DNA of 64,000 nt from Pedobacter sp. BAL39. Lineage in GTDB: Bacteria > Bacteroidota > Bacteroidia > Sphingobacteriales > Sphingobacteriaceae. The first letter of the stretch is position 1. Each line of letters starts with the position of its first letter. A program made the translations under genes and the position numbers. The stretch lies in contig NZ_ABCM01000022.1 in NCBI RefSeq assembly GCF_000170795.1, positions 1 through 64,000 of the forward strand, read 5' to 3'. The notes under the pieces were generated by a model that worked only from the letters and a program-made list of their open reading frames with translations, did no database searches and was not told where the DNA came from. Below, piece after piece: positions 49,392-57,227 of this stretch.

Positions 49392-50144
49392 ATGAAGTAT
49401 TTAGGAGTATTCTTGTTTTTTTATATCCATTCCCTGGGCGCCATCGCACAAACTACTACTGTGCAGGGTTTTGTGGTCGACAAAGATTCGAAGCAGCGGC
49501 TGGCGAGGGTATACATCTACAATGGCAGCAGTGACGAGGGAATTTATAACAATCCTAAAGGCGAGTTTGCGATCAAAGCAGCTGTGGGTGACACCGTCTT
49601 TGCGGTGCTCCAGGGCTATGCGCTGGATACCTTGGTGATACATAACAGCAAAGCGGTATACTTCCAGCTCAAATCGCTGGGTATTGCCCTCAAAGAGGTG
49701 TCTATCACCGGAGCAAAACTCAGCCCGAGGGCACAACATGAACAATCGCTAAAAGAGTACAAATATGCGCTGGACAGGGGCAAGGCCAAAGACCTGCTCA
49801 ACCTGGGCACAAACGGCGTAGGACTGGGCATTGATGCTATTTATAATCTGCTCAGTCGCGAGGGAAAAAATGCCAGGCACCTGCAGACCATCCTTGAACG
49901 GGATTACAAAGAGGCACTGATCGACTATCGCTTTAGACCGGATTATGTCAAGCGTGTGCTCCATATCGGCGACTATGAAGCGGCAGATTTCATGTCCCAG
50001 TACCGTCCGACCTATCAGTTTATTCTCAGCGCGTCAGACTATGCCATGATCGTTTACCTGAGGAACAGTTATGCCAGCTACAAAAGGAACCCCAATGCTT
50101 TCCGTCTGCCGGCACTGCCAAAAATTGAGGTGGAGGAATTCTAA
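49392..50144 (+). CDS. Exported carboxypeptidase-like regulatory domain protein
   Basis: A 250-residue exported protein: signal peptide MKYLGVFLFFYIHSLGAIAQ, then a CarboxypepD_reg-like beta-domain (~22-105, TVQGFVVDKDSKQRLARVYIYNGSSDEG) without a TonB barrel. The C-terminal ~140 residues (LKEYKYALDRGKAKDLLNLGTNGVGLGIDAIYNLLSREGKNARHLQ) are helical and match what is usually left unnamed in Bacteroidota. Function unknown; it is likely periplasmic or outer-membrane associated. Confidence 0.85.
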   Translation: MKYLGVFLFFYIHSLGAIAQTTTVQGFVVDKDSKQRLARVYIYNGSSDEGIYNNPKGEFAIKAAVGDTVFAVLQGYALDTLVIHNSKAVYFQLKSLGIALKEVSITGAKLSPRAQHEQSLKEYKYALDRGKAKDLLNLGTNGVGLGIDAIYNLLSREGKNARHLQTILERDYKEALIDYRFRPDYVKRVLHIGDYEAADFMSQYRPTYQFILSASDYAMIVYLRNSYASYKRNPNAFRLPALPKIEVEEF

Positions 50145-50207
50145 CCTTCAGTAAATTGTTTAACATTAAACTTTTAATAAGCAACAATTTTCTTTTTCTT
50201 TGTAAAG

Positions 50208-51257
50208 ATGAAGATTTTTTATGCCAGCCTTTTATTAGTATCCGTACTGTCGTTTTCCTCCCTGCATGCGCAGGAAGTGGACACCGTCCCCATTAATACA
50301 AAGGGACTTGACATTAAACTTAAACGCAGTCCGCTGCCATCACGAACAGGCAACCTGCAGATTAAGCCAGTTGCAATCGTCCCAATTGTCATCGACGAAA
50401 AAGTCAATTACTGGAAAACCAGGACCAGCGTAGGCATCAACGTCAACCAGGCAACCTTCTCGAATAACTGGAAAGGTGGGGGAATCAACTCTCTTGCTGT
50501 AGGCGGCGTAGTCAACAATAAGGCCGAATATAGTAAAGAAGGTTATAGTTACACCAGTGAGGTCATCCTGGAATATGGAAAGATCAATAATAAGGACCAG
50601 CTGCAAAAGAAAACCAGGGACAGGATTTTCTGGGATAATAAGGCAGCCCTGCAACTTTCCAAAAACTGGTACTTCTTCGGATCTGTCAACTTTGAATCAC
50701 AGTTTGACAGGGGATTCAACTATTACAGGGACGGACAAAACATTGAACAACAATCGCTGATCTCCAAATTCATGTCTCCTGGTTACCTCACTGAATCTAT
50801 CGGTTTTGAGTATAAGCCCAATGGTTATTTCTCGACGCGTATCGGTACGGGTACGGCGAAACAAACCTTTGTATTGGGTACAGATGACCTCATTGCTGCT
50901 GACAGGGCACGTTTTGAAAAAACCAATCCAGGACAGGAATTTGTTCCACGTGCCGACTATTATGGTGTTCCTACTGATAAAAATTTCAAGAATGAGCTCG
51001 CTTTCCAGATCGTCAGCAACTTCGACAAACAGATCTTTACCAATGTGAACCTGAAAGCGCGTTATCAGATGTTTATTCCTTATGACAGGTCTCTGGTCAA
51101 TATTGACCACCGTCTGGACGTAGAACTGCGCTCGCAATTAAACAGGCTCATGAATGTGACCGTCACTGGCGTCGGCTTATTTGATAAGGATTCAGACAAT
51201 GAAATCCAGGGCAGCCAAACCCTCGCACTGGGTGTCACATTTGTCTTCCCACGCTAA
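50208..51257 (+). CDS. DUF3078 outer-membrane-associated protein
   Basis: A 349-residue protein: signal peptide (to about LHAQ), DUF3078 pattern (NYWKTRTSVGINVNQATFSNNWKGGGINSLAVGG, then DRIFWDNKAALQLSKNWYFFGSVNFESQFDRG), and a C-terminus ending in alternating hydrophobic residues and FVFPR. The repeated amphipathic strands suggest a small beta-barrel or surface beta-sheet protein. No enzymatic motif. Function unknown in the family. Confidence 0.85.
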   Translation: MKIFYASLLLVSVLSFSSLHAQEVDTVPINTKGLDIKLKRSPLPSRTGNLQIKPVAIVPIVIDEKVNYWKTRTSVGINVNQATFSNNWKGGGINSLAVGGVVNNKAEYSKEGYSYTSEVILEYGKINNKDQLQKKTRDRIFWDNKAALQLSKNWYFFGSVNFESQFDRGFNYYRDGQNIEQQSLISKFMSPGYLTESIGFEYKPNGYFSTRIGTGTAKQTFVLGTDDLIAADRARFEKTNPGQEFVPRADYYGVPTDKNFKNELAFQIVSNFDKQIFTNVNLKARYQMFIPYDRSLVNIDHRLDVELRSQLNRLMNVTVTGVGLFDKDSDNEIQGSQTLALGVTFVFPR

Positions 51258-51296
51258 TACTTTATAAAATTTCTAATCGCATTCAGCCAAAATTGA

Positions 51297-51304
51297 TAAC
51301 TTTG
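51297..51304 (+). promoter_or_regulatory. -7 promoter element (TAACTTTG) of ffh
   Basis: TAACTTTG matches TAnnTTTG exactly and lies 37 nt before the ffh start. The -33 box is not well matched. Confidence 0.5.
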
Positions 51305-51341
51305 GCTTTTACAAAAAATTGAACACTAAGCATTAAAGAAA

Positions 51342-52682
51342 ATGTTTGAAAATTTACAGGATAAACTAGACCGTGCATTTAAAGTTCTGAAGGGACAAGG
51401 CAGCATTACCGAGATCAACGTGGCAGAAACCATGAAGGAGATCCGTAAAGCATTGCTCGATGCCGACGTAAATTATAAAACAGCAAAGAGCTTCACTGAT
51501 GATGTGAAAGAAAAGGCCCTGGGCCTGAACGTGCTTACTGCTGTTTCTCCTGGTCAGTTGCTTACCAAAGTCATGAATGATGAGCTTACAGCGCTCATGG
51601 GTGGTGAAGTAACTGAAATAGACTTAAAGAATAATCCTACCATCATATTGATCGCCGGACTGAACGGTGCGGGTAAAACGACCTTCACAGGAAAGCTGGC
51701 CAATTACCTCAAAAGTAAAGGCAAAAAACCTTTGCTGGTAGCTGGTGACGTATACCGCCCTGCAGCGGTCGACCAACTGCAGATCCTTGGTGAGCAAATT
51801 GGCGTTCCTGTTTATGCGAATATCGAATCTAAAGATCCTGTAGGTATTGCACTGGAAGGTATTGCTGAAGGTAAAAAACAGCACAACAACGTCATCATTA
51901 TCGATACCGCCGGTCGTCTGGCAATTGATGAGCAGATGATGGATGAAATCGCTGCTGTTAAAGAAAATACTAAACCGCACGAAATCCTGTTCGTTGTTGA
52001 TGCCATGACCGGACAGGATGCGGTTAATACTGCAAAAGCATTCAACGACAGGTTAGACTTTACCGGTGTGGTCCTGACCAAACTGGATGGTGATACCCGC
52101 GGTGGTGCCGCCCTATCGATCAAGTCTGTCGTCAACAAACCGATCAAATTCATCGGTACGGGCGAGAAAATGGAAGCTCTGGATGTCTTCTATCCTGAAA
52201 GGATGGCCTCAAGAATCCTGGGTATGGGTGACGTGGTATCCCTTGTGGAACGTGCTCAACAACAGTTCGACGAGAAGGAAGCTGCTGAGCTCCAGAAGAA
52301 AATCCGCAAAAACAAGTTTGATTTCAACGACTTCTACAGCCAGATCCAGCAGATCAAGAAAATGGGTAACATGAAAGACCTCATGGGCATGATTCCTGGT
52401 GTCAGCAAAATGATGAAAAACGTAGAAATCGAAGATGATGCTTTTAAAAATGTAGAAGCCATCATCCAGTCGATGACTAAATACGAACGCGAAAACCCTG
52501 ACAGCATTCAGCAGAGCCGACGTGCAAGGATTGCCAAGGGCTCCGGCAACAAGGTTGAAGATGTAACCAAACTCATCAAGCAGTTTGAAGATATGCGGAA
52601 GGTGATGAAACAATTCTCGAACCCTGCAGCAGCAGCGAAAATGATGAGAAACATGCCTAAGATGCCACAAGGAAAAATGTAA
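51342..52682 (+). CDS. ffh: Signal recognition particle protein Ffh
   Basis: A 446-residue SRP54 GTPase that binds signal peptides and 4.5S RNA and docks with FtsY. The N domain is followed by the G domain with GLNGAGKTTFTGKLA (P loop), DVYRPAAVDQL, DTAGRLAIDE and VLTKLDGDTRGGAALS. The methionine-rich M domain fills the last ~130 residues (MGNMKDLMGMIPGVSKMMKN, ending MMRNMPKMPQGKM). Length and order are standard. A good terminator follows. Confidence 0.97.
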   Translation: MFENLQDKLDRAFKVLKGQGSITEINVAETMKEIRKALLDADVNYKTAKSFTDDVKEKALGLNVLTAVSPGQLLTKVMNDELTALMGGEVTEIDLKNNPTIILIAGLNGAGKTTFTGKLANYLKSKGKKPLLVAGDVYRPAAVDQLQILGEQIGVPVYANIESKDPVGIALEGIAEGKKQHNNVIIIDTAGRLAIDEQMMDEIAAVKENTKPHEILFVVDAMTGQDAVNTAKAFNDRLDFTGVVLTKLDGDTRGGAALSIKSVVNKPIKFIGTGEKMEALDVFYPERMASRILGMGDVVSLVERAQQQFDEKEAAELQKKIRKNKFDFNDFYSQIQQIKKMGNMKDLMGMIPGVSKMMKNVEIEDDAFKNVEAIIQSMTKYERENPDSIQQSRRARIAKGSGNKVEDVTKLIKQFEDMRKVMKQFSNPAAAAKMMRNMPKMPQGKM

Positions 52683-52704
52683 TCCTCAAAATACCGATTA
52701 TACG

Positions 52705-52732
52705 AAGCCAGAATTAACGTTCTGGCTTTTTT
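52705..52732 (+). terminator. Intrinsic terminator after ffh
   Basis: AAGCCAGAA (52705-52713) pairs with TTCTGGCTT (52720-52728) around a 6-nt loop and is followed by a T run. It lies 22 nt after the ffh stop. Confidence 0.85.
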
Positions 52733-52813
52733 GTGCAGTCTGGTTTTTTTGCGATTTATATAACCATTTATTTTTCGCTTAGCTATAGATTCACCGGAAT
52801 CACAAACGGAATT

Positions 52814-53914
52814 ATGCTGGTAAAAACTTATGGAAGCGCTGTATTCGGCGTAAATGCACAGACCATCACGATTGAGGTCAGTATTGGCGGAGGCAATAAA
52901 TATCACATTGTCGGCCTTCCCGACAATGCCATTAAGGAGAGCCTGAAAAGGGTGGAGAGCGCAATACAGTCCTGCGGACTAAAAATGCCCCGGCAGAAAA
53001 TTGTGATCAACCTTGCTCCGGCTGACATCCGCAAGGAGGGTTCTTCTTACGACCTGGCGATTGCTATAGGGATTTTAGCCGCATCAGGACAAATAGAGAA
53101 TGAAGAACTACAAGATTACCTCATTATGGGAGAACTGTCCTTAGACGGCGGATTACAGCCCATAAAAGGTGTATTGCCCATTGCTATAGAGGCAAAGAAC
53201 GCAGGCTTCCGTGGTTTTCTGCTTCCGGCAGACAACTCAAGAGAGGCAGCCATCGTCGAAGACCTCCAGGTATATGGAATGCACAACCTGATTGAAGTCA
53301 TTTCCTTTTTTAAAACCGAGGACAAACCAAGTCCCATAACCGTCAGCGCCAGGACGGAATTTTTCAGCAACATCAACAACTATGAGCAGGACTTTTCCGA
53401 TGTTAAAGGCCAGGAAAATATTAAAAGAGCACTGGAGATAGCGGCGGCTGGTGGCCACAATGTGATCCTTATTGGTCCTCCGGGATCTGGAAAAACGATG
53501 CTCGCCAAAAGGCTTCCGAGCATACTGCCCCCACCCAGCCTTCAGGAAGCACTGGAAACGACAAAAATACATTCTGTAGCCGGCAAGCTCAACACCAGGG
53601 ATGCGTTGATGACCGAACGCCCATTTCGATGTCCGCATCATACGATTTCAGACCTTGCACTTGTCGGCGGTGGCGCCAACCCGCAACCGGGGGAGATATC
53701 ACTCGCCCATAACGGGGTTTTATTCCTGGATGAATTGCCGGAATTCAAACGTACCGCCCTTGAGGTAATGCGACAGCCGCTGGAAGACCGAAGTGTTACC
53801 ATCTCGCGTGCCCGCATCAGTGTGGAGTACCCTGCCAGTTTCATGCTCATTGCTTCTATGAATCCATGTCGAAGTGGCTACCTTACGTTGCCTTGTTCAC
53901 GAAGGGTTCTTTAA
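52814..53914 (+). pseudogene. yifB: YifB/ComM-family AAA+ ATPase, 3'-truncated by an insertion
   Basis: From ATG 52814 (MLVKTYGSAVFGV) the frame follows YifB/ComM: ChlI-like N-terminal domain (~1-170), Walker A GPPGSGKT (221-228), RPFRCPHHTISDLALVGGG, Walker B GVLFLDELPEF (301-311) and sensor I ASMNPC (347-352). At codon 352 the match ends. What follows, RSGYLTLPCSRRVL and a stop, replaces the expected remaining ~150 residues with sensor II and the C-terminal domain. ComM is a branch-migration helicase in natural transformation. The product here should be inactive. The missing 3' part probably lies beyond the window, after an island. Confidence 0.82.
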
Positions 53915-53954
53915 TTGTGGTTATCCTGAGACAACAATTAACAGTGGTTGTTCT
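53874..53954 (+). repeat. Three spaced GTGGYTRYYYT motifs at the island end
   Basis: GTGGCTACCTT at 53874, GTGGTTATCCT at 53917 and GTGGTTGTTCT at 53944, all in the same direction, 43 and 27 nt apart. The second and third agree further (TTAA before, CTG after). Uneven spacing of direct copies is as in TnsB/TniA-type binding sites at transposon ends. Confidence 0.45.
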
Positions 53955-54231
53955 GTAATGCAAAATATCAAAAACTCATCATCAAAAACTAAAATTTCGA
54001 TTTGAATAATGGAATGAGTTTATGATAATCACCTAAAAGAAAAAAGATATTCCAGAGTTCATGTGGATAGGTTTGATTTTTACATCGCACTGGTATTTAA
54101 TCCAGTTTAATTATTGAGAAACGAGGGAATAATGAAAATAAAATGAATGGAATAAATTTGCCTATTTATAAAAATGAAAGGGCAACTAGAATGCTGCCCT
54201 TAATCAATTAATGCTCACGGTGATTGGCATC
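53915..54231. other. Gene-free island end
   Basis: 317 bases with no gene. They hold the second and third GTGG motifs, two copies of ATCAAAAACT (53967-53976 and 53981-53990), AT-rich filler, and a terminator at 54178-54201 for the minus-strand gene that follows. Confidence 0.5.
54178..54201 (-). terminator. Terminator of the Cys-rich protein gene
   Basis: AAGGGCA (54178-54184) pairs with TGCCCTT (54195-54201) around a 10-nt loop, 31 nt beyond the stop of the minus-strand gene. T-rich sequence follows on the minus strand. Confidence 0.55.
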
Positions 54232-54570
54232 TTAAGCAGCTACTCCTGTCATTCTTCTGCATTCTTCCGCACAAGCCTTACAAGCATCTGCACATTCCTG
54301 ACAATGCTGGGTATGATGATTACTACACTCATCTCCGCATTGCTGGCAAATATCTGCGCAAATACGGCAAATGTCTTGAGCAAAAGAGCTACCCATACTC
54401 ATCAATTGAGCGGCAGAGTAGCAGATGGCTGCACATTGCATATCAAGCTCAATACACCGCGCCATCATTTTCACGTCTTCTTCCTGAGTGCATGAACTTG
54501 CACAATGATTGCAAATTGAAGCACACTTTAAGCATGCATCAATACAGTTTTTCCATTCATGGTATCCCAT
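54232..54570 (-). CDS. Four-helix-bundle Cys-rich copper-binding protein (DUF326/Csp-like)
   Basis: 112 residues with about 19 cysteines spaced CxxxC and CxxC along helices: NCIDACLKCASICNHCASSC, MQCAAIC, DICRICADICQQCGDEC and HCQECADACKACAEEC. This is the DUF326 / cytosolic copper storage protein (Csp3-like) pattern, in which thiols lining a four-helix bundle hold many Cu(I) ions. There is no signal peptide, so it should be cytosolic. It stands alone on the minus strand at the start of the island, with its own terminator. Confidence 0.88.
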   Translation of the reverse strand: MGYHEWKNCIDACLKCASICNHCASSCTQEEDVKMMARCIELDMQCAAICYSAAQLMSMGSSFAQDICRICADICQQCGDECSNHHTQHCQECADACKACAEECRRMTGVAA

Positions 54571-54769
54571 AACTTTAATTTTTTAGGGTTATAAAAAAAA
54601 TTCCTATATAGATAACATGTTTATTTCCAGGCGGTTTCATTTTGTTTAAGAAAAGCTTTAATCCCGTGATATGATGCTTGTTTAAACGGTAGAAGAATAA
54701 GAAACTGGTTCTCGTATTCAAATAAGGAGGAATAGTGATAAATTAAATTCTCAACACCTACTTTAAGAT

Positions 54770-54800
54770 TTTGCACATCATTTTATTAGTATTATATTTG
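54770..54800 (+). promoter_or_regulatory. Bacteroidota promoter of the fluoride operon
   Basis: TTTG (54770-54773), 19 nt, then TATATTTG (54793-54800): a full match to the TTTG-N19-TAnnTTTG consensus. The expected transcription start, about 5-7 nt downstream, falls at 54805-54807, exactly at the first base pair of the riboswitch. Confidence 0.82.
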
Positions 54801-54805
54801 CAATA

Positions 54806-54861
54806 CGGAAATGGTGTCCTTCCGATTCAACCGCTTTTTTCAAAAGCTGATGGCGCCTACA
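54806..54861 (+). ncRNA. Fluoride riboswitch (crcB motif)
   Basis: The aptamer can be folded by hand: P1 CGGAA/TTCCG (54806-54810, 54820-54824), a loop ATGGTGTCC, the linker with AACC (54829-54832), hairpin GCTTTT/AAAAGC (54833-54838, 54842-54847), then TGATGGCGCCTAC. Loop bases GGTGTC (54813-54818) pair with GGCGCC (54852-54857) as the pseudoknot, with two G-U pairs. The ATGG, AACCG and GCTGATGGCxCCTAC blocks are those conserved in crcB-motif RNAs. It precedes an operon with CLC-F antiporter and enolase, both known members of this regulon. Confidence 0.93.
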
Positions 54862-54911
54862 ATAGAAATTCCAGCAGGTAATAAAATCTGCCGGTCAAAG
54901 TATTGTAGGTG
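54854..54911 (+). promoter_or_regulatory. Expression platform: alternative helix over the start codon
   Basis: Bases 54854-54864 (CGCCTACAATA, the 3' strand of the pseudoknot and beyond) pair with 54901-54911 (TATTGTAGGTG) in an 11-bp helix with one G-U pair. The second strand contains the whole GTG start codon (54909-54911). A small CCAGCAG/CTGCCGG hairpin fills the loop. The helix excludes the aptamer pseudoknot, so ligand binding should free the start. Confidence 0.72.
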
Positions 54912-55436
54912 AAAAAATTAAAAATAAATTCTCAACTCTTATTGCTGGCAGCTATCTTAATTGCGCTTGTCTTACTTTGTCTGTCTGCCAAAGTGAGATC
55001 AGTGTTAGCAATGGTCCTGCCGGTTGAAACTGAATGGTTCTTGTGGATAAATCAGCACCATAATGCATTCTGGGATACGATCATGTACTGGGCCAGTGAT
55101 AAGCGTTTTTGGCTTCCTTTTTATGCCTTCATTATTTATTGCCTCTTCCAGAATTTCTGCAAAAAAATTTGGCAGGTTCTTATTACCATTGCGCTACTAG
55201 TTGCTAGTGCAGATCAGATTGCTTCAGGACTGATTAAAAACACCGTTAAGCGTCTACGCCCTTCCCATGAACCGAATCTAACTACGATCATTCATTTAAG
55301 TAAAGCAGGTGCGGGTGGGATGTATGGATGGCCATCCGCTCTTTCATCACCTATCTTCAAAAGCATTCTTTCCGCTGGTTCGGCATTTGCCGGAGCAACG
55401 GTTCTTGTACTCATTTACTTTGGAATTATTCAATAA
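54909..55436 (+). CDS. PAP2-like membrane protein lacking motif II His
   Basis: 175 residues from GTG, the first gene after the riboswitch. About five hydrophobic segments. The N-terminal half fits PAP2 phosphatases (INQHHNAFWDTIMYWASDKRFWLPFYAFIIY) and motif I is intact (K110-x6-R117-P118). At the motif II position the usual P-S-x-H is PSALSS (142-147), without His, and the expected motif III (SRx5Hx3D) is missing: after residue ~148 the protein ends with one more membrane helix. So it is a truncated or repurposed PAP2 fold that probably cannot dephosphorylate. A role in fluoride stress is suggested only by position. Confidence 0.72.
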   Translation: MKKLKINSQLLLLAAILIALVLLCLSAKVRSVLAMVLPVETEWFLWINQHHNAFWDTIMYWASDKRFWLPFYAFIIYCLFQNFCKKIWQVLITIALLVASADQIASGLIKNTVKRLRPSHEPNLTTIIHLSKAGAGGMYGWPSALSSPIFKSILSAGSAFAGATVLVLIYFGIIQ

Positions 55437-55456
55437 CGGAAAATTAACATAAAACT

Positions 55457-55870
55457 ATGTGGTGGATCTACGCGCTATTATCAGCTTTCTTTGCTTCCCT
55501 TACGGCCATCTTTGCAAAAGTCGGCGTAACCAATGTCAATTCTGATTTGGCTACTGCCATACGAACGGTGGTAATACTGATTGTAGCCTGGGGGATCGTA
55601 ATGGCCAGAGGCGAACTTAAAGGAATTACGGAACTGTCAAAGCATAACCTGCTATTTCTTTTTTTATCTGGTCTTGCCACCGGCTTGTCCTGGATATTCT
55701 ACTACAAGGCTTTGCAGATCGGGAAAGTGTCCCAGGTCGCCCCTGTTGATAAGTTGAGTGTTGCCCTAACTATTATACTTGCAATGGTGTTCCTGAAAGA
55801 AGCTCTTACCCTGAAAGTATTCTTTGGTGCCCTGCTGATCATTGGGGGAACACTGGTTTTGATCTTTTGA
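55457..55870 (+). CDS. Single-domain EamA (DMT) transporter
   Basis: 137 residues, five predicted membrane helices and one EamA domain: MWWIYALLSAFFASLTAIFAKVGV, SGLATGLSWIFYYKALQIGKVSQVAPVDKLSVALTIILAMVFLKE, ending GALLIIGGTLVLIF. Small EamA proteins of this size work as dimers, like EmrE-size drug/metabolite exporters. It is 20 nt after the PAP2-like gene and 58 nt before eno, in the riboswitch operon. Substrate unknown. Confidence 0.88.
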   Translation: MWWIYALLSAFFASLTAIFAKVGVTNVNSDLATAIRTVVILIVAWGIVMARGELKGITELSKHNLLFLFLSGLATGLSWIFYYKALQIGKVSQVAPVDKLSVALTIILAMVFLKEALTLKVFFGALLIIGGTLVLIF

Positions 55871-55928
55871 GAAACTCAATTATTTGTAAGCAACCGAAAT
55901 ACTAAAAATCAATATAAAACAAAAAACT

Positions 55929-57209
55929 ATGAAATTAACTAAAATTCATGCCCGTGAAATTTTGGATTCCAGGGGCAATCCGACAGTAGAAGTAGAAGTC
56001 ACTCTTAACGGAACAACAGCAAGGGGTATTTCTCCATCCGGGGCAAGTACGGGTGAAAAAGAAGCCGTAGAGCTTAGAGATGGTGATCCAGAGCGCTATA
56101 ATGGTAAAGGCGTGGAAAAAGCAGTAAAAGGGATTAACGTCGAAGTCGGCAAATCAGTCACCGGCTTATCCTTTGAGGGTCAGCAGGCCTTCGATGATCA
56201 TATAATTGGTCTGGATGGAACCGAGAATAAATCAAGGCTCGGCGCAAATGCGATGCTTGCGGCCTCAATCGCCTTCGCCCGGGCTTCGGCCGTTGCAAAA
56301 GGGATTCCCTTGTATAGGCAGCTAGTGGAAAGGGAAGGTTACGTAATGCCCGTACCGTGCATGAATGTCATTAATGGGGGAAGGCATTCTGATAACAACA
56401 TCGATTTTCAGGAATTTATGATTGCCCCTCATAACGCCCCCTCGTTTAAGGAAAGTATCCGTATGGGCGAAGCTGTTTTTCATTCCCTGAGAAGTCTGCT
56501 AAAAGCGAAAGGCTATTATACCGGAGTTGGTGACGAAGGTGGGTTTGCGCCAAATCTGAGTTCTAATGAGGAAGCCGTCCAAATCATCATGGAAGCGATA
56601 CATATTGCCGGTTTTGCTCCAGGCAAGGATATTTCCCTTTGTCTTGACCCAGCGACCAGCGAAATGTGGAATAATGGAAAATATGAATTTTATAAAAGTT
56701 CTAAAGAACGGATCACAACAGATGAAATGATTGGCTTTTGGGAAGGATGGTTAAAAGAGTACCCAATTATCCTGTTGGAAGACGGGTTGGGCGAAAACGA
56801 TTGGGAGGGATGGAAAAAGCTGACCAGCCTTTTGGGAGACAAAGTGGAATTGGTTGGAGATGATATATTCTGCACCAACCCGAGTATTATCCAGCAGGGA
56901 ATCGACCAGGGCATTGCAAACAGCGTACTGATTAAATTGAACCAGATCGGTACAGTTTCCGAAACGCTAAAGGCCGTAGAACTAGCCCAAAAAAACGGTT
57001 ACAATTGCTTTATTTCTCACCGCAGTGGTGAAACTGAAGACACGACAATTGCGGATCTGGTTGTCGCTACCGGTGCGGGGCACATCAAAACAGGAAGTGG
57101 CTGCCGCTCTGAAAGGGTATCTAAATTTAACCAGTTGCTTCGGATAGAAGAAGAACTTGGTGATAGGGCATCATTTGCAGGAATCAATACTTTTTATAAA
57201 AAATTATAA
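55929..57209 (+). CDS. eno: Enolase, riboswitch-controlled copy
   Basis: 426 residues, full length. Interconverts 2-phosphoglycerate and phosphoenolpyruvate. Visible elements: mobile loop SPSGASTGEKEAVELRDGD, GGRHSDNNIDFQEFM, GVGDEGGFAPNLSSNEEA with the catalytic Glu, metal ligands in SLCLDPATSEMW, LLEDGLGENDWEGW and LVGDDIFCTN, the catalytic Lys in LIKLNQIGT, SHRSGETEDT and TGSGCRSER. All catalytic residues are present. Enolase is inhibited by fluoride plus phosphate, and spare enolases are recognised members of fluoride riboswitch regulons. DPATSEMW differs from the usual VAASEF-type text. Confidence 0.96.
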   Translation: MKLTKIHAREILDSRGNPTVEVEVTLNGTTARGISPSGASTGEKEAVELRDGDPERYNGKGVEKAVKGINVEVGKSVTGLSFEGQQAFDDHIIGLDGTENKSRLGANAMLAASIAFARASAVAKGIPLYRQLVEREGYVMPVPCMNVINGGRHSDNNIDFQEFMIAPHNAPSFKESIRMGEAVFHSLRSLLKAKGYYTGVGDEGGFAPNLSSNEEAVQIIMEAIHIAGFAPGKDISLCLDPATSEMWNNGKYEFYKSSKERITTDEMIGFWEGWLKEYPIILLEDGLGENDWEGWKKLTSLLGDKVELVGDDIFCTNPSIIQQGIDQGIANSVLIKLNQIGTVSETLKAVELAQKNGYNCFISHRSGETEDTTIADLVVATGAGHIKTGSGCRSERVSKFNQLLRIEEELGDRASFAGINTFYKKL

Positions 57210-57227
57210 ATCAGCCGCTAACCTACA

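Noticed and set aside
54690..54805. A second riboswitch or small gene before the fluoride aptamer
   Set aside because: Only the promoter is clear; no conserved RNA blocks or convincing frame.
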